This document shows positions 38,238 to 51,711 of a stretch of DNA of 64,000 nucleotides, in pieces (within the stretch, counting starts at the first letter, position 1; the number at the start of each line of letters is the position of its first letter). Source of the DNA: Nageia nagi. Lineage: Eukaryota > Pinophyta. The DNA lies in the NCBI GenBank assembly GCA_050084985.1, contig JBITNC010000001.1, forward strand, positions 172,980,001 to 173,044,000, in the 5' to 3' direction. Under the pieces are notes generated by a model. The model ran no database searches and was not told the origin of the DNA. It saw nothing but the letters and a program-made list of their open reading frames with translations. Both the position numbers and the translations under genes were made by a program.

Positions 38238-41200
38238 CTAGAAATAAGTAAAATATCATTTTCAGAAATCAATAGCTATATACATAATTCTCAAGTTACT
38301 TCAAGTCTATTATCAGGAAAGAGAATTTTATACAATGATGCAAACTTTTCTGTTTACTTGAACACAACACGGAAGACAGCATGTAAGGAACTACCTTCTT
38401 TTAACAAATTGAAATGCAACACGATCTCTTCTTCCAATATGGTAAACAATGCATTTCCATATTCATTCATTGACCCCCATGTACACAAAACCCAAATGGC
38501 ATAAAGTAATTTTGAATTCCAATCTCTAAACTAGCATATAATTTACAAGCCTGATTTAAGTGGAAAAGTAAAGGAAAACTTGTAAACTACCGGTCATTTC
38601 TTGTGTTATTTTGACTAATTTTACAACAGCTGCAGTGGCAACTTTTGAAAAACCCAAAAGGACCTTGTCGATAGAGATGGAAGAAAAAGGTAGAAACCAA
38701 AGAAACATGATGCTCACATAAAATGTTTTACTTTGTAGGAATTCTAAAAAGGCTCAAGTCTCACTGAAGTGCATTAACCATGGACCATAGCACATAAAAA
38801 AAATTCAAGTCCACATATTGTTCGAATCTATTAGAATATTACACAGTTGCCCAGATCTGCAAAATATAGCAATGATCAGCAATATTTTTATTTGGCATTT
38901 TGGTATCATCTGTTTGGAATTTTTTACATATCATAAGATTTTGAAATTGTCAGTATTTTTCTTGATTAATTGCCTATAAGTTGCAATATATTTCTCATAT
39001 AATTTCTCATGTGGCTTGCTGAGAAATCGCTGATCACTATTTTAGCAACTAATAAACTACGGATCATTCTTACTGTCATACCTTAAAATAAATTATGAAG
39101 ACGCAGGAATTTATTGCTTTTACCAAAGCCATTCAACTTTGTAAGAAATGAACCAAATACTGATCTCAATATATTTTCTAAATTATTGAAAATGGCTTCT
39201 ATATGTTCCATAGTTATTTAATTTATACAAATTCAAAAAGAATAAACAAAAAATGGCATAATGTGACGATATCACTTATGTATTTGAACATGTATCTGTC
39301 TGACAAGCATAACGCATTCAACCAAAGGCCAAAAACGATAACCATACCTCTTAATAATTTACTTTATCGAGGAAAAAGAATATGTTTCTGACTTGATTTA
39401 TGACACATCCACGAACATGGGCTATCAGCAGCACAATACCAATTAGGATATGATTTTTTAAACACAAATAGCTTAAATTATCAAAATCAAGATACAAAAC
39501 CCTATATTATCAATCGTGGCAGCCAACAATTCCCAACACAGACAGAACCTAGCTTTTTATCGCCCTATCCTTCTTGGTTTTAACTTCGGTATGTTCTCAT
39601 ATCCTAACATATTTCAACCCACATGTATCATACCAGAAAACAAAGACTTGTTGATATGAATATCTAATGATGGATGAATGAAATCATATTGGGCTCTCAT
39701 GTATCTTAAGAAGAAGCATAAGGTCTTATTAGGAGACCACATCTTGTAGCTTTTTGAGAATATCACAAGGCAAAAGTGATAGTGTGAACACATGTAAGGA
39801 CACATGGGCACCCTCTGTTGATCGAGGCAGGTGGAGCTCACATATTACTACACATTTGTTATCCTTTTAGGCAGCGACAACTTGAAATCATGCCTTTTTT
39901 CCTCCATTTGAAAACAAGAGGCATCCTCATCTAAGCAAATTACTTTAGGAAGAGAAAACAACTTCTTGGTTCCGAAGGCTCATCATCAATGCTGAAATAA
40001 ATGAGAAAGTTGCCATTAATTCTCAAGAACAATATCTTCAAGGTCTAGAATATTGTGCAGAAAGGCATGTCCTATTTATAAAAGATTGTTGGATATTGGC
40101 AAATCTCAAACTCGAAGATTGAGTGTCTTGCCCTGTCTTGAGGATTGTGAGAATTTTTCTTAGGATAATTTTAAGCAATCAATAGCTATATACATAATTC
40201 TCATAATTCTTCATAATTCTTGGGTTCAAGTTATGAGAAATTTGGCAAATCTCAAACTCGAAGCAAATCATGTTCATTCTCCTTTGCCTATGCCATTCCA
40301 ATTTCAAGGTCTTTTTTTAGCCTTTTTGGACATGAAGAGGTTTCAATGGAGCCTTAGTCGTTGGGGATTCTTTGTGATCTTGTTGCATAATTGGCTCTTG
40401 GAGTTGATTCAACTTTGAGGCATGTTTTGATATCTAGAGTTGTTTCTTTCATTTCCATGGAGACAAATGGTCTTGATGATTAAGGCTTTTGACACATCCA
40501 TCTTTGAGGTGACCAATTCCCTTGAAGTGTTTTGTTTGGTTTCCTAATGGTAGTCACGGTATGTGCCATTAATGGGGCCTCAAATACGTGTTGATGAATG
40601 GAGGCAGGGATGGTACATCAAATATGTTGGTGCTCATAGACAGGGCATCCCTATGTTGACCTTTTTTGTTTGTACTGATGCTTGAAGACCATTCTTCTCC
40701 TCTCAAGTTTGAGGAATCTTTTGATATCCAATTGTAGATCATGGAGGATTATTTGAGATGTTCATGTCCATATTCAAGTGCTTGGAGCCTTATCAGCTTG
40801 GCCTTTACAGTACCGATGAGATAAGTCATGGAGAAGATTGGATGATGGCTTCTAGCTCTCAAGGACATGTTTGAGGATTAAGCACTTTTACTTTCGATCT
40901 TGGTAGGAGTATTACTTCATCTTTATAAGGAACTTGAAATGGAGGCTGTCATTGAGGTAGGTTATTGTTGCAATATCACCCTCTTATAACATCATTAATA
41001 TGGTTGGGGGGTTTATGAAATAATATTATCTTAGCCAACCTGATATGAGTTTTACCTTGTGTAAGGTCAACATGAATGTACACCATGGCAGGCCATTAAT
41101 ATTTGTGGGATTAAATCACCTATTCAAACAATCCAAAAGCTCATTATGTTTTAGTTATATAAGGTGATATCTCTTCTTCCGTACTAGAGTGTGTATGATA

Positions 41201-41880
41201 TTTTTGGCATTCCTCTTCTTTGTGCATTTTATGGGTGTGTAAGACATTGCTTATTAATTATTTTCAATCCTTGTGAAATCCTTCAAAGACTCCAATGCCT
41301 GATCATCTAATATTTAGAATCTAGCAATTAAAAATCCTGTACCAGCCTTAAAAACATTTCTAGATGTAAATGCAATCAGAATATATATGAGCACATACAC
41401 TCCAAGAACACCAACAATTCAGCCTAACAACACTGCAAAGAGTGAGTCTACATTCACTATAACCTCCAACATAAACAAAATAATAATTGTAGTGGTACAT
41501 AGTTGATTCTTGAGATGTTGCATTGCACTATCTTATGCCATATATATTATGAACCAATCTAAAATTTCAAGTAAAGGTCCCCAATTCAAACTTGGGCTTA
41601 GACACCAATAACCATCTCGGAACAACATTTGAAATCTTTACCACAAATTCCTAAAGAAAACAAATCATAGGAAGAAGATCCACCCACTTCACTAGTGCCA
41701 AAGACCAATTGGACCAAACGTTGTTAAGCACATCAAATGTTTTTGCCTCAACCTTGAAAATAGTCTTGCATGCAAGACCAGGTAACCAACTTTGTATTGT
41801 TTTTGTCTTCCTTTAAGCCTTCAATCTATGTTTTAAACTTTGGTTTCCATCTCTCTTTCAAAACCCTATCTTTTCAACCT
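38238..41880. other. Upstream intron or flank of ADCS; no further exon recognised
   Basis: The gene should continue rightward with the exon ending in the linker before RARFSFMGG and then the glutaminase exons. I found none of their motifs (nucleophile Cys loop, oxyanion Gly loop, His-Pro-Glu). The phrase AATCAATAGCTATATACATA occurs at about 38268 and again at 40174, and CAAATCTCAAACTCGAAG at about 40100 and 40246, marking small local duplications. The rest shows no supported gene. Confidence 0.45.
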
Positions 41881-44800
41881 GAAAAACCCTACTTGCAAAA
41901 AGGTGGGCTAAAATCCAGTTTTGTTAAAACCATTGTTTGAAAAATTGTGATTCCCACCAAGTTTCACTAAAGGCAAGAAAATCACTCTTGAACTCGCAAA
42001 CAAGTTTCCATGAGTTCAAGGCAAGTTTTCAACTACAACGTCTTGCGAACTAGAAAATCAGAGCCAAAAAATGCAGAACAAGGGGTTAAGTAGGAAATAT
42101 GGGTGTTTCACTCCTTGTTTCACTCCATTTTGCTCTGCAGGTCTACATTTTGAGGATTTGAAGTTTCTCCATCAATCTTGAGCTTTTCATTGTGGATTTT
42201 GAACTTTCCATCGGGGTTTCCAAGTGATTTAGAAATTCTACCAAGGGTTTTAAATTTTTACCATGAAATTTAAGAGGTAGCGTTTAGGATTTTTTTTCTA
42301 TAGCAAATTCTTTTTTTTGTACATTTATAGTGTGCCTATATTTGAAATGGGTTTTTTTGTTCATATTTTGTAGAGTTACTAAAAAAACATAGGGTTAGGG
42401 TTTTTATTTCTTTTTTTTCAAACTTTATTTTGTTCATTTTCTTGTTTTAAGTTGATTAATGTGTTCCATTACTGGTTTATACTTTATTTGTACTTTGTAT
42501 ATTCACTAAAAATTAGGGGTTTTTATTTTTTTAAAGAAAAATTATTATTTCTTTATTTTTTGTATGCCCATAACTCAAATGGTTTTTTTGTTTGCAAATG
42601 GGTTCCTGAGATGAGGGTCATTCATCTCCATTACCAAGGAAGGATCTTGCTTGGAAGCATGGGAAGAAGGGTCTTCTTCCAAATTAGGTTATTTGTAACT
42701 ACTATAAGAAAAGTTACAAAGGTTGTATTCATAGGTTCAAATACCATCTTGTGAGTATACCTATTCAAGATGTAGGGCATTGCGATGTTGTGGACTCTGA
42801 GGTCACTTGTAAGATACAAGCCTTACTCAATTTCAAGGCAGAGAAGAAGATAGAAAATAAAAGAAACAAACTTGCAATTGGAGCTAGGCTCAGAAACTTT
42901 GGCTTTGATGATTGTGCAACTTGTGAGTTAATATCAGCATCAAAGTCTATTCTTGTCCCACATTGGACTTCAAGTGGTGATACCATAGAGAGGCAGAATG
43001 TAGCAGAGGGTTCCTCAATTCTTCATGAAGAGGCACAACCTTGAGACTAAAACATGACGGAAAGAAAAGGTCAATGCAACCTAAGCAATGACAACAAATA
43101 TTTGGTATTATTGTAACATTCTTTTTAATGTTGCAAATATTCCTTATTGGGATGCCATGATGACAACATTTACCGTAGTTGGAATGAAGATGTAGTTGCC
43201 GACACACACACACCTTATTAGATGAGCAAAGGAAGGTTTGGCACAAACATGGATGCAATATTTTATCAAATGGGTGGACACATGCAAGGAATCGCACACT
43301 CATCAACTTCATGGTGGCTTCAATTGGATCAACAATCTTCTTGAATTTAGTTGCCACATCTAGTGAGGTCAAAAATACACAACTGCTTAAGGTGGTAGTG
43401 AAAGTGGGTGTGGAGAATGTTGTCTAAGTAGCGACGAACAAAACTACAACGTATGTAGTTATAAAGAGGCTTCTTGAGAACTATCCCACTTTATTTTGGA
43501 TCATGTGTGTAGCTCATTGCAGCAACCTTATGCTCGACGACACTGGCAAACTCTCATGGATTAAAAGTGTTATTGAAGAAGCTAAAATCACAAAATTCAT
43601 CTACAACCACACTTGGGTGCTTTGTTTGATGAAAGAGCACACGAGTGGCAAGGAGATTATTCATCTAAGTATCACTCTATTTACTTCCAATTTTCTTGCA
43701 TTACAAAGCCTTTTAAATGCATAAGCTCATCTTAAGAGGATGTTTGTGAGTGAGCAATGGATGGGGTCTCCTTTTCGATACAAGGAGGATGGAGAGAAAG
43801 TTATCAATATAGTTTTTGACAACGTTTTCTAGAAGGGCATTCATGAGGTCATAAAGGTAATTTAAATGTCTTCTTTTATGTTTATTCAATTTTAAGTTTG
43901 TAACTTTGTATTTTTGAAATCCTAAATTTAAAATTATAAATCTAAATTTCTAATCTATTTATTTTTTTAATGATTTTTCGGTGACAAAACCTTTGGTTAA
44001 GGTTCTTCATCTTATAGATGGAGATTTGATGCTAATGGGTTATCTCTATGGGACCATGGATAGGGCAAATGAGGCTATCCAACATTTTTATCGCAAAGAT
44101 AGATATAAAATGGATCCCATTTAGCATATCATTAACAGGAGATAAACAACTCCATTGACCTTTACATGCAGCGAGGTAGTACTTGAATCCCAAGTTTTTA
44201 TAGCAATGATTTTGAGTCCAATAAGGAGGTTATGAATGGCTTCTATACCTACATAGAGAGGACAATCCTTAAGGATCACATTAGAAACCTAATTCTTGAT
44301 GAGTTGCAGGCCTACAAGAAAGTTAGAGGAGAGGGTTTTTTCTTCCATTCTTTTTAAAATGTTGAGGACAACCTTGCAGCTAGGTAACTCTATAAAATTC
44401 AATAAAAGTAAGGCATTTTTAGAATTTACATAATGTAGAATCTAGTTTGAGTTTTTAAAATGTCATTTTTTTTGTAAATTAGTGGTGGGAAGATAATGGT
44501 GCTCGATCATTGAATCTTCGTAGGCTAGTTGTGCAAATATTGAGTCAAAATTATAATGCTTTTGGGTGTGAGTGCAATTGGTCATTATTTTAGAGCATTC
44601 ACACCAAGAAATGCAACAAGTTGAACCAAGAACACCTTAATGATCTATCTAATACAATCTTCGCCTTTACCCCAAACAAGTAGAGGGTACAGAGTCACAT
44701 GATGTCATTGATCTTGATGAGATGGATCGACTACCAGATTAGGTTGCTAAAGATGTGGAACACATCTTCACTAAGGAGGAAATTGAGCAGTTTGAGAGGG

Positions 44801-44960
44801 AAGTTATAGAAGGTCCAAATTGTAACAATTGCAACACGTAAGGAGCTCAAGGACATACCTAAGGATCTTGTTGAGGATGAGGATCCACCACATCCACCAT
44901 CCATTGTGAGGAAATATATGAGGTCATAGGGAAGGAAGAAAGAAGTTTAGAGCTACTTTA
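41880..44960 (+). mobile_element. hAT-superfamily DNA transposon relic
   Basis: Contains a decayed transposase (42640-44940). The upstream part (41890-42130) has a non-coding section with repeated CGCAAACAAGTTTCCATGAG-like wording. I could not fix terminal inverted repeats or an 8-bp target duplication by eye, so the edges are approximate. Confidence 0.6.
42640..44940 (+). pseudogene. hAT transposase, decayed
   Basis: A BED-type zinc finger remnant lies at 42690-42800 (KKSYKGCIHRFKYHLVSIPI, then VGHCDVVDSEVTCKIQALL); the paired Cys seems changed. The RNase H-like core starts about 43390 with VVVKVGVENVV, then NYPTLFWIMCVAHCSNLMLD at 43480-43550, which is the well-known A-A-H-C-x-N-L-x-L block. 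It goes on with IYNHTWVLCLMKEHTSG and LFTSNFLALQSLLNA. The C-terminal region to 44780 (ESHDVIDLDEMDRLPD) is followed by an acidic tail. Many stops and frameshifts, so no activity. The product would cut and paste the element. Confidence 0.8.
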
Positions 44961-45169
44961 ATATTGACATTGTTGTATATTTTATGATCATTGATGATCA
45001 CAAATGATGAATATATTTCATTTAAATGTAATATAAAACTAACTTTGTTGGTGGAATTGGTCAAGTGGTGATTGTTTACCGTTGTATAGGGTTTGGGGCT
45101 TTGACTTATGGATTTATTAGGAATGTCTGCTAGGAATATCAAGCAAGGGAGGAAATGACTTGGTCCAGA

Positions 45170-45935
45170 TCTTTCCCAAGCAAGAGCACGAGGCAGTAGT
45201 TAGGATGGAAGTGTGGAGTAAGGTCAATCATTCAATCATCCATTTCCCAGAAGATAAGACCAATCAAATATCATAAAACCAAAGTAATCCCAAAATATTA
45301 CAACTTTATGCAGATTGCAGAAGCGACCATTCATCCATTTAAGAAAAGTATTCAATCATCTTTCCCTAAAGTGCCGAAATTTCAAAAGAAATGCTTATAA
45401 ATGCATAAATGATACAACAACATGATCCTCATATCATATACACAACTACAATCCCATGAAATAAACAATCATACTTGCATTAATAACAAAGTTTCCCTGA
45501 ATGATAAATCATACATACATGCAATGGAAGCCTCAACTCCAAAATATGCTTTCAAAAGATTTGCATTCAACTCATGAAGAAATTACTATATCTTGTACCT
45601 CCATAAACATATCTCTTCATCTACCTCTATATCTCTATATTCATATCCATCTATCTCAAAAATGACCCGGTTAGGGGTACTTATAGTATGCGTCTAACAA
45701 CTTCATTAAATGAAACATTGCCCTAACATTAATTATAGAGTGCCCTAAACAACCCTGCAACCCTAATACCATATTGAAAAAAACAAAACCATCGACAAAA
45801 AGATACTGCGGCTACACAACACCGCTCAAACGTCACAGCAGTTTCTGATCACACCAAATCAGATCAGATTTCATCAATTTGTCACATTAAAGTCTTTTTG
45901 CAATTGTGGGAGCAAAAACTCATCCCTCACAGTGC
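45170..45935 (-). repeat. Possible LTR following extra ORF 2
   Basis: On the minus strand, after the stop of the extra ORF, a stretch begins TGTGAGGGATGAG (about 45932). It has a TATA-like CTATAAGTACC near 45690 and a long U5-like tail to about 45170. No clear PPT, PBS or matching second LTR is seen, so this is tentative. Confidence 0.35.
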
Positions 45936-45989
45936 AAAAATTAAAATATTAAAGTCTTAAAACAGAAAATAAAATATGCATTTATCCAA

Positions 45990-48900
45990 CTATCGCTTTA
46001 TGAGACCGGCAGCTTGGGTGTGTATGGTAACAAAGATGTCTTCAGGAATCCCATGAGACTTGTCATCGAAGAAGGCCTTGGCTTTGGCGAGTCCTATGAC
46101 AAGTGCACCTGACAACTCTTCATCCATTCTGTTATGAAAGTTGATGATGAACTGAAAGGTAGCCTCCATCTGGAATTTCCAAATAGCCAAGTTCTGTTGG
46201 TTTTCAATATGAGTTGCGGCCCTCAACAAATTCACATTCTTTGTGAAAATGAGATCCCTTATGAAGTTTTGGACTTCTTGTACTACGAGCTCGACTCGCC
46301 TCACACTTCCGTCTTCGTTTATGAAATAGATCGATTGCACGAACTAGGTCATTGAAAAGGCTAAAGTGGACAACAGATCAATTCTCACCTAAGTGATATT
46401 GGCACATTCTCCCACAAAGGACCTCAACCAACACAAGTGATAAGCAAATTCCTGGCAGTACTGCACCAGCTTGGCTGCCCTGCGGATGCTCTTTTGATGA
46501 TCTGGATAGCACGTTCGTGTTTCTGAAAGTCCTGCAGTAGTTGGGGGGCAGCTGCAGTCATACTCTCCTCTCCCTTTTGTTCGTCTGTGAGGAAAACTAG
46601 TCGGAGCAAAAGCTCACTGACCACTCCCATTATCGCGTTGACCAGGGTTTCCTTGGTCTGTAACGTTCCCCTTGAATCTATAATGGGACTTGATGGGTCA
46701 CCTTGTATTATATCTATTTCATGCGCTTTATAGTTTATTGTTGTAAACTCAGGATAGGAGTTTTATAGATCCTATGGACCCCATTGTGAGCCCCAAGTGG
46801 GACATCTCCCTCCTAAGTAGTAGGGTAGGTTCATATTATATTGGAGATCCCGGATTGTGGGAATCCCGACGTGTATTGATGCATTTATGGATTAGGCGAA
46901 CACTAGCATGCTTGTGCAACATTGGGGAGGGCCCCACACCCCCACGTTGGCATGGTTGACCTCTTTGACCCTAACGTTGCATTAAATGGGCTTGGGATGA
47001 TCCCAAGGTGAGAGCCGAACATGATGTAAAGTATAAATAGACATGAGAATTTCATTGATCATTACTACTTGATTATTATACACTTTATACCACACCTTCG
47101 AGCAACAAGTCTTAGCGGTGCTAAGCAACTCTTCCTAGATGAGTCGTCAAGAGGGTAGGCAAGTGTTGGGATCCTAACTATCTATGGCTTTGGTGGGTCA
47201 CCAAGCCCGTCTGATGGCATTCCAAGGATACACTTCTTCCTTCAATGGATATCCAAGGTTTGAGGAGGGCTCCTTCAGTGGAGAGGATTCAAAGTCTAAG
47301 GGAGTGCATCTATCCCATGGTTCGGCAGCATTTCAATGAGGATTTCATATTGTTGTGCCCTGGTTGGCTCCTTGGAGGCCAAGGTTCAACTCTAGGAGCT
47401 AGAGTTTGTATTATATTTCATCTCATATCATAATACAAGCCATTGGGCATTGAATCTCAATGTTGTATTGTTCATGTTGTGTATGTGGCATCATTGAGCA
47501 CCATTGTTCCATACTTGTGCATGCGTTGGTGTTTGTGGCATTTGTTTATGTTGGTTTTCCATATTGTGGCCATCGTTGATGTTGTAGTCTTGCATATTCA
47601 TCATTGTGAGCATTCGTTGGGTGTGTAGTGTCATTGGAAGCCTTGGAGGGCTGATGTCAATATTGTATGTGTGTTTGGTGCCCTAGAGGCCCAACATTGG
47701 TATTGTGGATGCATCATTGAGGGTGTTGGAAGCCCTAGTTTACCGGTTTTGATTTTTGTTACTAATATTTGGTTCGAGGTTCATATTGGATCTTCAAATG
47801 GTCGTTGTTATGCCAATGTTCAATGAGGCTTGCACGTTGACATCTTCGACGATCATCTTAGCAGCTTCTATTTACTTCACTAGCTTATTTTTACAAGCCA
47901 GGTCCTTTTTCAACTCTTTGACCATGCTTTCTCTCTCAACCCCTTGTCTGACCATCTCATCCACGTAGTTGATAGCGTGATTGCGTCTTGCCCACCCAAT
48001 TTTCTTGACTTTGAACTCCTTGGTGCGGACTCACACGTCCTACAAATCTTGTGGATCTTTTTTCTTGGAATAACATTTATTGATGATCACTTACTTTATC
48101 ATTTTTCATGGACACAAAGGTGTCTATTTCTTCAATTGGAGAGTCTTCTAATGTATTTTCCCTTCTTTGACTCGATTCATCATCATCACTTTTGTAGCTC
48201 ATCTGAAGATCCTTGATGACTGCATCGAAATCAAAATCATATTCCTTCTGTGGACCTAAACTAGTTGCAACATTGGCCAAAGTGGTGTCTGTATTCGTAG
48301 GGGCAGACTCCCTGGGGATCTCTTCTATTCTCAATTGTTGGCTCTTTACTTCGACTGGCCTTTCTTTAATTTTTGATGGCCTCTGGCTGCCATGTTCTTG
48401 TTGCTTTCTTTTCTTTCTTTGCTCCTCACTTTCACCTTTGTCTTCTTCATCTCCCCCATCTCCAGTTGTAGAGGCTTTGCTTAATTTTGAAGGTTTGTTA
48501 GGGGTCGTTCAAGAAGTCTCTTTTCTGGGGGATGACCTCCTCTTCCTTCTTAGGGTGGCAAATTTTGAAGAAGCAAACTGCTTCACTGATGTCAATCCTG
48601 TAGGCAAAGACTCACAAATCTCCTTTGTCTCGGATTCCCCTTCAATGTCCACAATTTGGGTATCTTTAGTATTAAACTGCGAGTCTTCGCCATCCTCATG
48701 CTCTTTCTTGATCCCTCCTTCTTCTAGACCAGATTCATGCGAACCTGAGGATTCAAAGGATGTCTCAGAAGATGAGCTTGAGTGATTAGGTTCTTCAAGT
48801 TGGTTTGTTATGGGAGCATTATCTTGATTTTTGGCCTCAATGGACTCTGGGAATGAGTTTGCTGCATAATCTTCGGCAAGCGTCAAGAGGTTCAGGAGAG

Positions 48901-50400
48901 CCAAAGGATTTTTGGCCTATATAGGTACAATGAGCGCCATGGGGACGCCATTGGGGATGGCATCCTCAAGTTGCAGAAGTGGAAAATTCGGGTACCCTGT
49001 CTCCTTCATGATATCAACATCTTTAGCGATCTCCTTGAAAACGGTATGGATTCCAAACTTAGCCTTGCCCACAATGGCGTGCTCTCCCACCTGTCCTTGA
49101 TGTTTCCTTACTCTCGAGGAAGTGGATTTGTCAGCTAGGATCGCCCGAGGGTCATTCAAGCTTTGGATTCTTCTATCAATACGTCCTTCAACTTCCAGCA
49201 TTTGGTGAACCTCCTAAATTTGTTTTTCCTCCCTCTTGTTCCTGTATCTTTCCTTGTCTCCAAGAGGTCGGTGCTCATAGACTACAGGATTTCTGAACAC
49301 CCGTCTTTAAAAACATTGGATCCTTCCTCCAAGATCATAGTCGGAAGCTGCCTCCTCCTCACTAAAATGATGGTAAGACAGTTCAATACCCATTTCTTTG
49401 GCCTCCTGCCAAGTTAGGTTTGTCGTGGCATTCTGCTTCTTCCAAACATTTTCATTCAAAAACAATAATTGCCTGCAAAATTCCATGAGAATGAAGCGAT
49501 TGTTGGCATACCGAGGCAAGAGATAGGGTCTGACTTCAGAACCATAGACCCGGATATAAGTGTGTGCGGGTCTTCCAAAAAGTAATTTGCATGCCTTCGG
49601 ATAGCTTCAACGGCAAAACCGAATATCCTCTTCACCATTTGCTTCCCCTTTATCTCCTTATAAATCTGGTACTCCCATCCATCATTCCTCAAGGCATAAT
49701 AGTCCCATCTGGACTCTAGCCACCACTTGGAGTAAGCTCTCCATACAGCCTTCTCAAGGTTATTCAAGACTACCATGTCTGCATGGGCTGACTTTCTATT
49801 TCTGCCATGGAGGAGAAGGAAAACGAGATAGGAATTCATGTAAAATCTCTTTGAGGAGCCAATGTGAGCTAGTTGGAACAAGAGGGAATCACTTATCTCC
49901 TTACTCCACTTTATTTTCTATCGGTTTCCGATCACAGCAATGAACCCAGTAAATTCCTTCCGAAATTTCAAATCATCCTCTTTGCCAATGACCCTAGACA
50001 CTGTAGGGTGGAAGTGCTGCCTCTTTGCATTCATCAACTTATTCCCTATAAATCCCTTGCTTTCATTTTTGAGTCAATCTCTGATTAGATCCCCAGCTCG
50101 CAAAGACTTCTCATATAATCTAGGGAATCCTTCTCGGTATAGACCACTCCTTCACTCCCCCATTTGAAAGCCTCCTTGATTCCTTGTGGAGAGAAGTCGA
50201 GAATCTTCTTGCCATAGGTATCATAGAGGGTGTGGTCTTTGAAGTTGGCATGCCTGCCCACTTAGTAACACAACTCAAGAAAAGGGACAGCAAAAGGAAT
50301 TAGGGTGGTCGTAGGCAGTCCTGATGTGCATATGACCTCTCTGAGGATCTAAAATTTATCTAACTCCCCAATAGCTTGTAATGTCTAGATTGGGTCAGTA
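45990..50400 (-). pseudogene. Retroelement extra ORF (family copy 2), decayed and interrupted
   Basis: Read on the minus strand from 50400 to 45990, minus an inserted LTR at 46659-47763. The N-terminal domain has LIPFAVPFLELCY, DTYGKKILDFSPQGIKEAFK then WGSEGVVYTEKDSL, WSKEIS and RFYMNSYLVFLLL. These align in order with copy 1 at 6539-9819 (IPFLVNFLELV, IDLTKEGIEKAMNW, WSQVIS, FYMSYLVF). The middle (48509-48904) is Ser/Glu-rich and acidic, ending in a basic patch. The C-terminal part (45990-46630) is helical and ends AAGLIKR before a TAG. Frames are broken in about six places. The N-terminal end is cut by the copia 2 LTR. The function is not recognised. Confidence 0.6.
46659..47763 (+). repeat. 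Solo LTR inserted in extra ORF 2
   Basis: Starts TGTAACGTTCCCC at the point where the extra ORF breaks off, and ends near TTTTTGTTACT, giving TGTAAC/GTTACT ends. A TATA box, TATAAATA, lies at 47032-47039. Past 47770 the extra ORF resumes. It is GC-richer than its surroundings, suggesting a younger or different-origin insertion. The target duplication is not certain (TTGGT-like on both sides). Confidence 0.6.
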
Positions 50401-50424
50401 TGTGACCAGTTGCTATCTCGAATG

Positions 50425-50920
50425 TTGGTGAAGTTGTTTCACAACTCTAAACTACCAAGATCACATGAAAGCTCTCTCAATTCACATCTAACTATCACAC
50501 AAAGCAATCTCACAAAGATAACACAAGATGCAAATGGTTCCTCCAACTACGAGTACATCCACTAACTAGATCTTTACTTCAATCACAAATACAACTCTCT
50601 TACAATCCTCCTAATCTCAACTCCTACACTCTATCCTATAGCATAACTTTACTCCACAAATTGGTGTGTAATCACAAAAAGGGAGCCTTCTATTTATAGG
50701 CCAAAATCCTTCTTTGGATCACCTTTTTATCCAATGTACAATAGCATGACATGCACATCCTTTTACTCAAAGGGCATGCTCATGACATGGAATGTAGGAT
50801 AAATTACATTATCATATTCACTTAAATACTTAAGGTATCAAATGATACCCTTAAGTATTAGTGAATTTACATAGAAGATTATTACAAAACCTTTACAATA
50901 ATGCATTATACATTTCAACA
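50425..50920 (-). repeat. Copia 2 3' LTR
   Basis: On the minus strand it begins TGTTGAAATGTATAATGC and has the TATA box CTATAAATAG (50690-50699). It is related to 58225-58671, sharing CCTTCTATTTATAG on the plus strand. The left edge is approximate. Confidence 0.75.
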
Positions 50921-50936
50921 CTCCCCCTCAATGCAA
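50921..50936 (-). promoter_or_regulatory. Copia 2 PPT
   Basis: Minus strand TTGAGGGGGAG directly precedes the LTR start TGTTGA. Confidence 0.85.
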
Positions 50937-51711
50937 TATTGGGATAGAGCGAGTAAGAGAGAAGAAGAAAAGAAAGTAAGAGTTCTCCTCCAAATAAATA
51001 CAACGGAGATGAAAACTTTTTACATATTTGTAAAGTAAGAAAGATCTAGTTTGAGACTCACTACTGTGCCAAATACAATCATTAACCACAACCAGTTTCA
51101 ATGTACATGAAGTAGACATCCAACTGGAAGTCATGAAGAGTCTCCAAGAGCCTGCATACATGAGGTAAATAACCTACAATCTCAGAGGAACCTACAAGTG
51201 ATAAGCAGCTCAAATAACAAGATCAGTTAAATACAACATATTCATCTTATCAAAGATAGATGAATCACGCAAATGCCATTATGAACTGATCAATAGTGCA
51301 CTATAAGTCATCACGAAGATGCCATGCCAAAAACTTATAATCACTTGTATATAAAACATGTGTTGATTATCATTACAAAATAGAGCATGCACATACGAGT
51401 TCCTCACATATGGATAACTGAACAGTGCCAAAAGACACATAAGAGTTCTTCACACATGGATAACTGAACAGTGCTAAATTGACCATAATAGAGCATGCAC
51501 ATACGAGTTCCTCACATATGAATAACTAAACAGTGCCAAAAAACACATAAGAGTTCCTCACACATGGATAACTGAACAGTGCTAGATTGGCCAATTTGTA
51601 CAAGTTCCTCACGCAAAGCGAACTTACCACAAAGGTGTACAACAAAATCAACACTATACAACACAAAATCCTGTGAAGTTGTTATCACAAATATGAATTC
51701 AACACAAAAAT
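50937..51711 (-). other. Copia 2 3' non-coding region with internal repeats
   Basis: No gene. The phrase CATACGAGTTCCTCACATAT followed by GGATAACTGAACAGTGC recurs at about 51392, 51440, 51500 and 51553, with CACATAAGAGTTC variants. Part of the region resembles 17080-17470 beside copia 1. Confidence 0.7.

Noticed and set aside
41330-41490. Hydrophobic minus-strand stretch (GVLGVYVLIYILIAFTS) that might be a membrane-protein exon
   Set aside because: Only one short stretch, with no splice signals I could confirm and no recognised family.
48213-48785. 190-codon plus-strand frame, Ser/Leu/Pro-rich
   Set aside because: Complement of the Ser/Glu-rich linker of extra ORF 2; composition is mirrored and no motif is seen.
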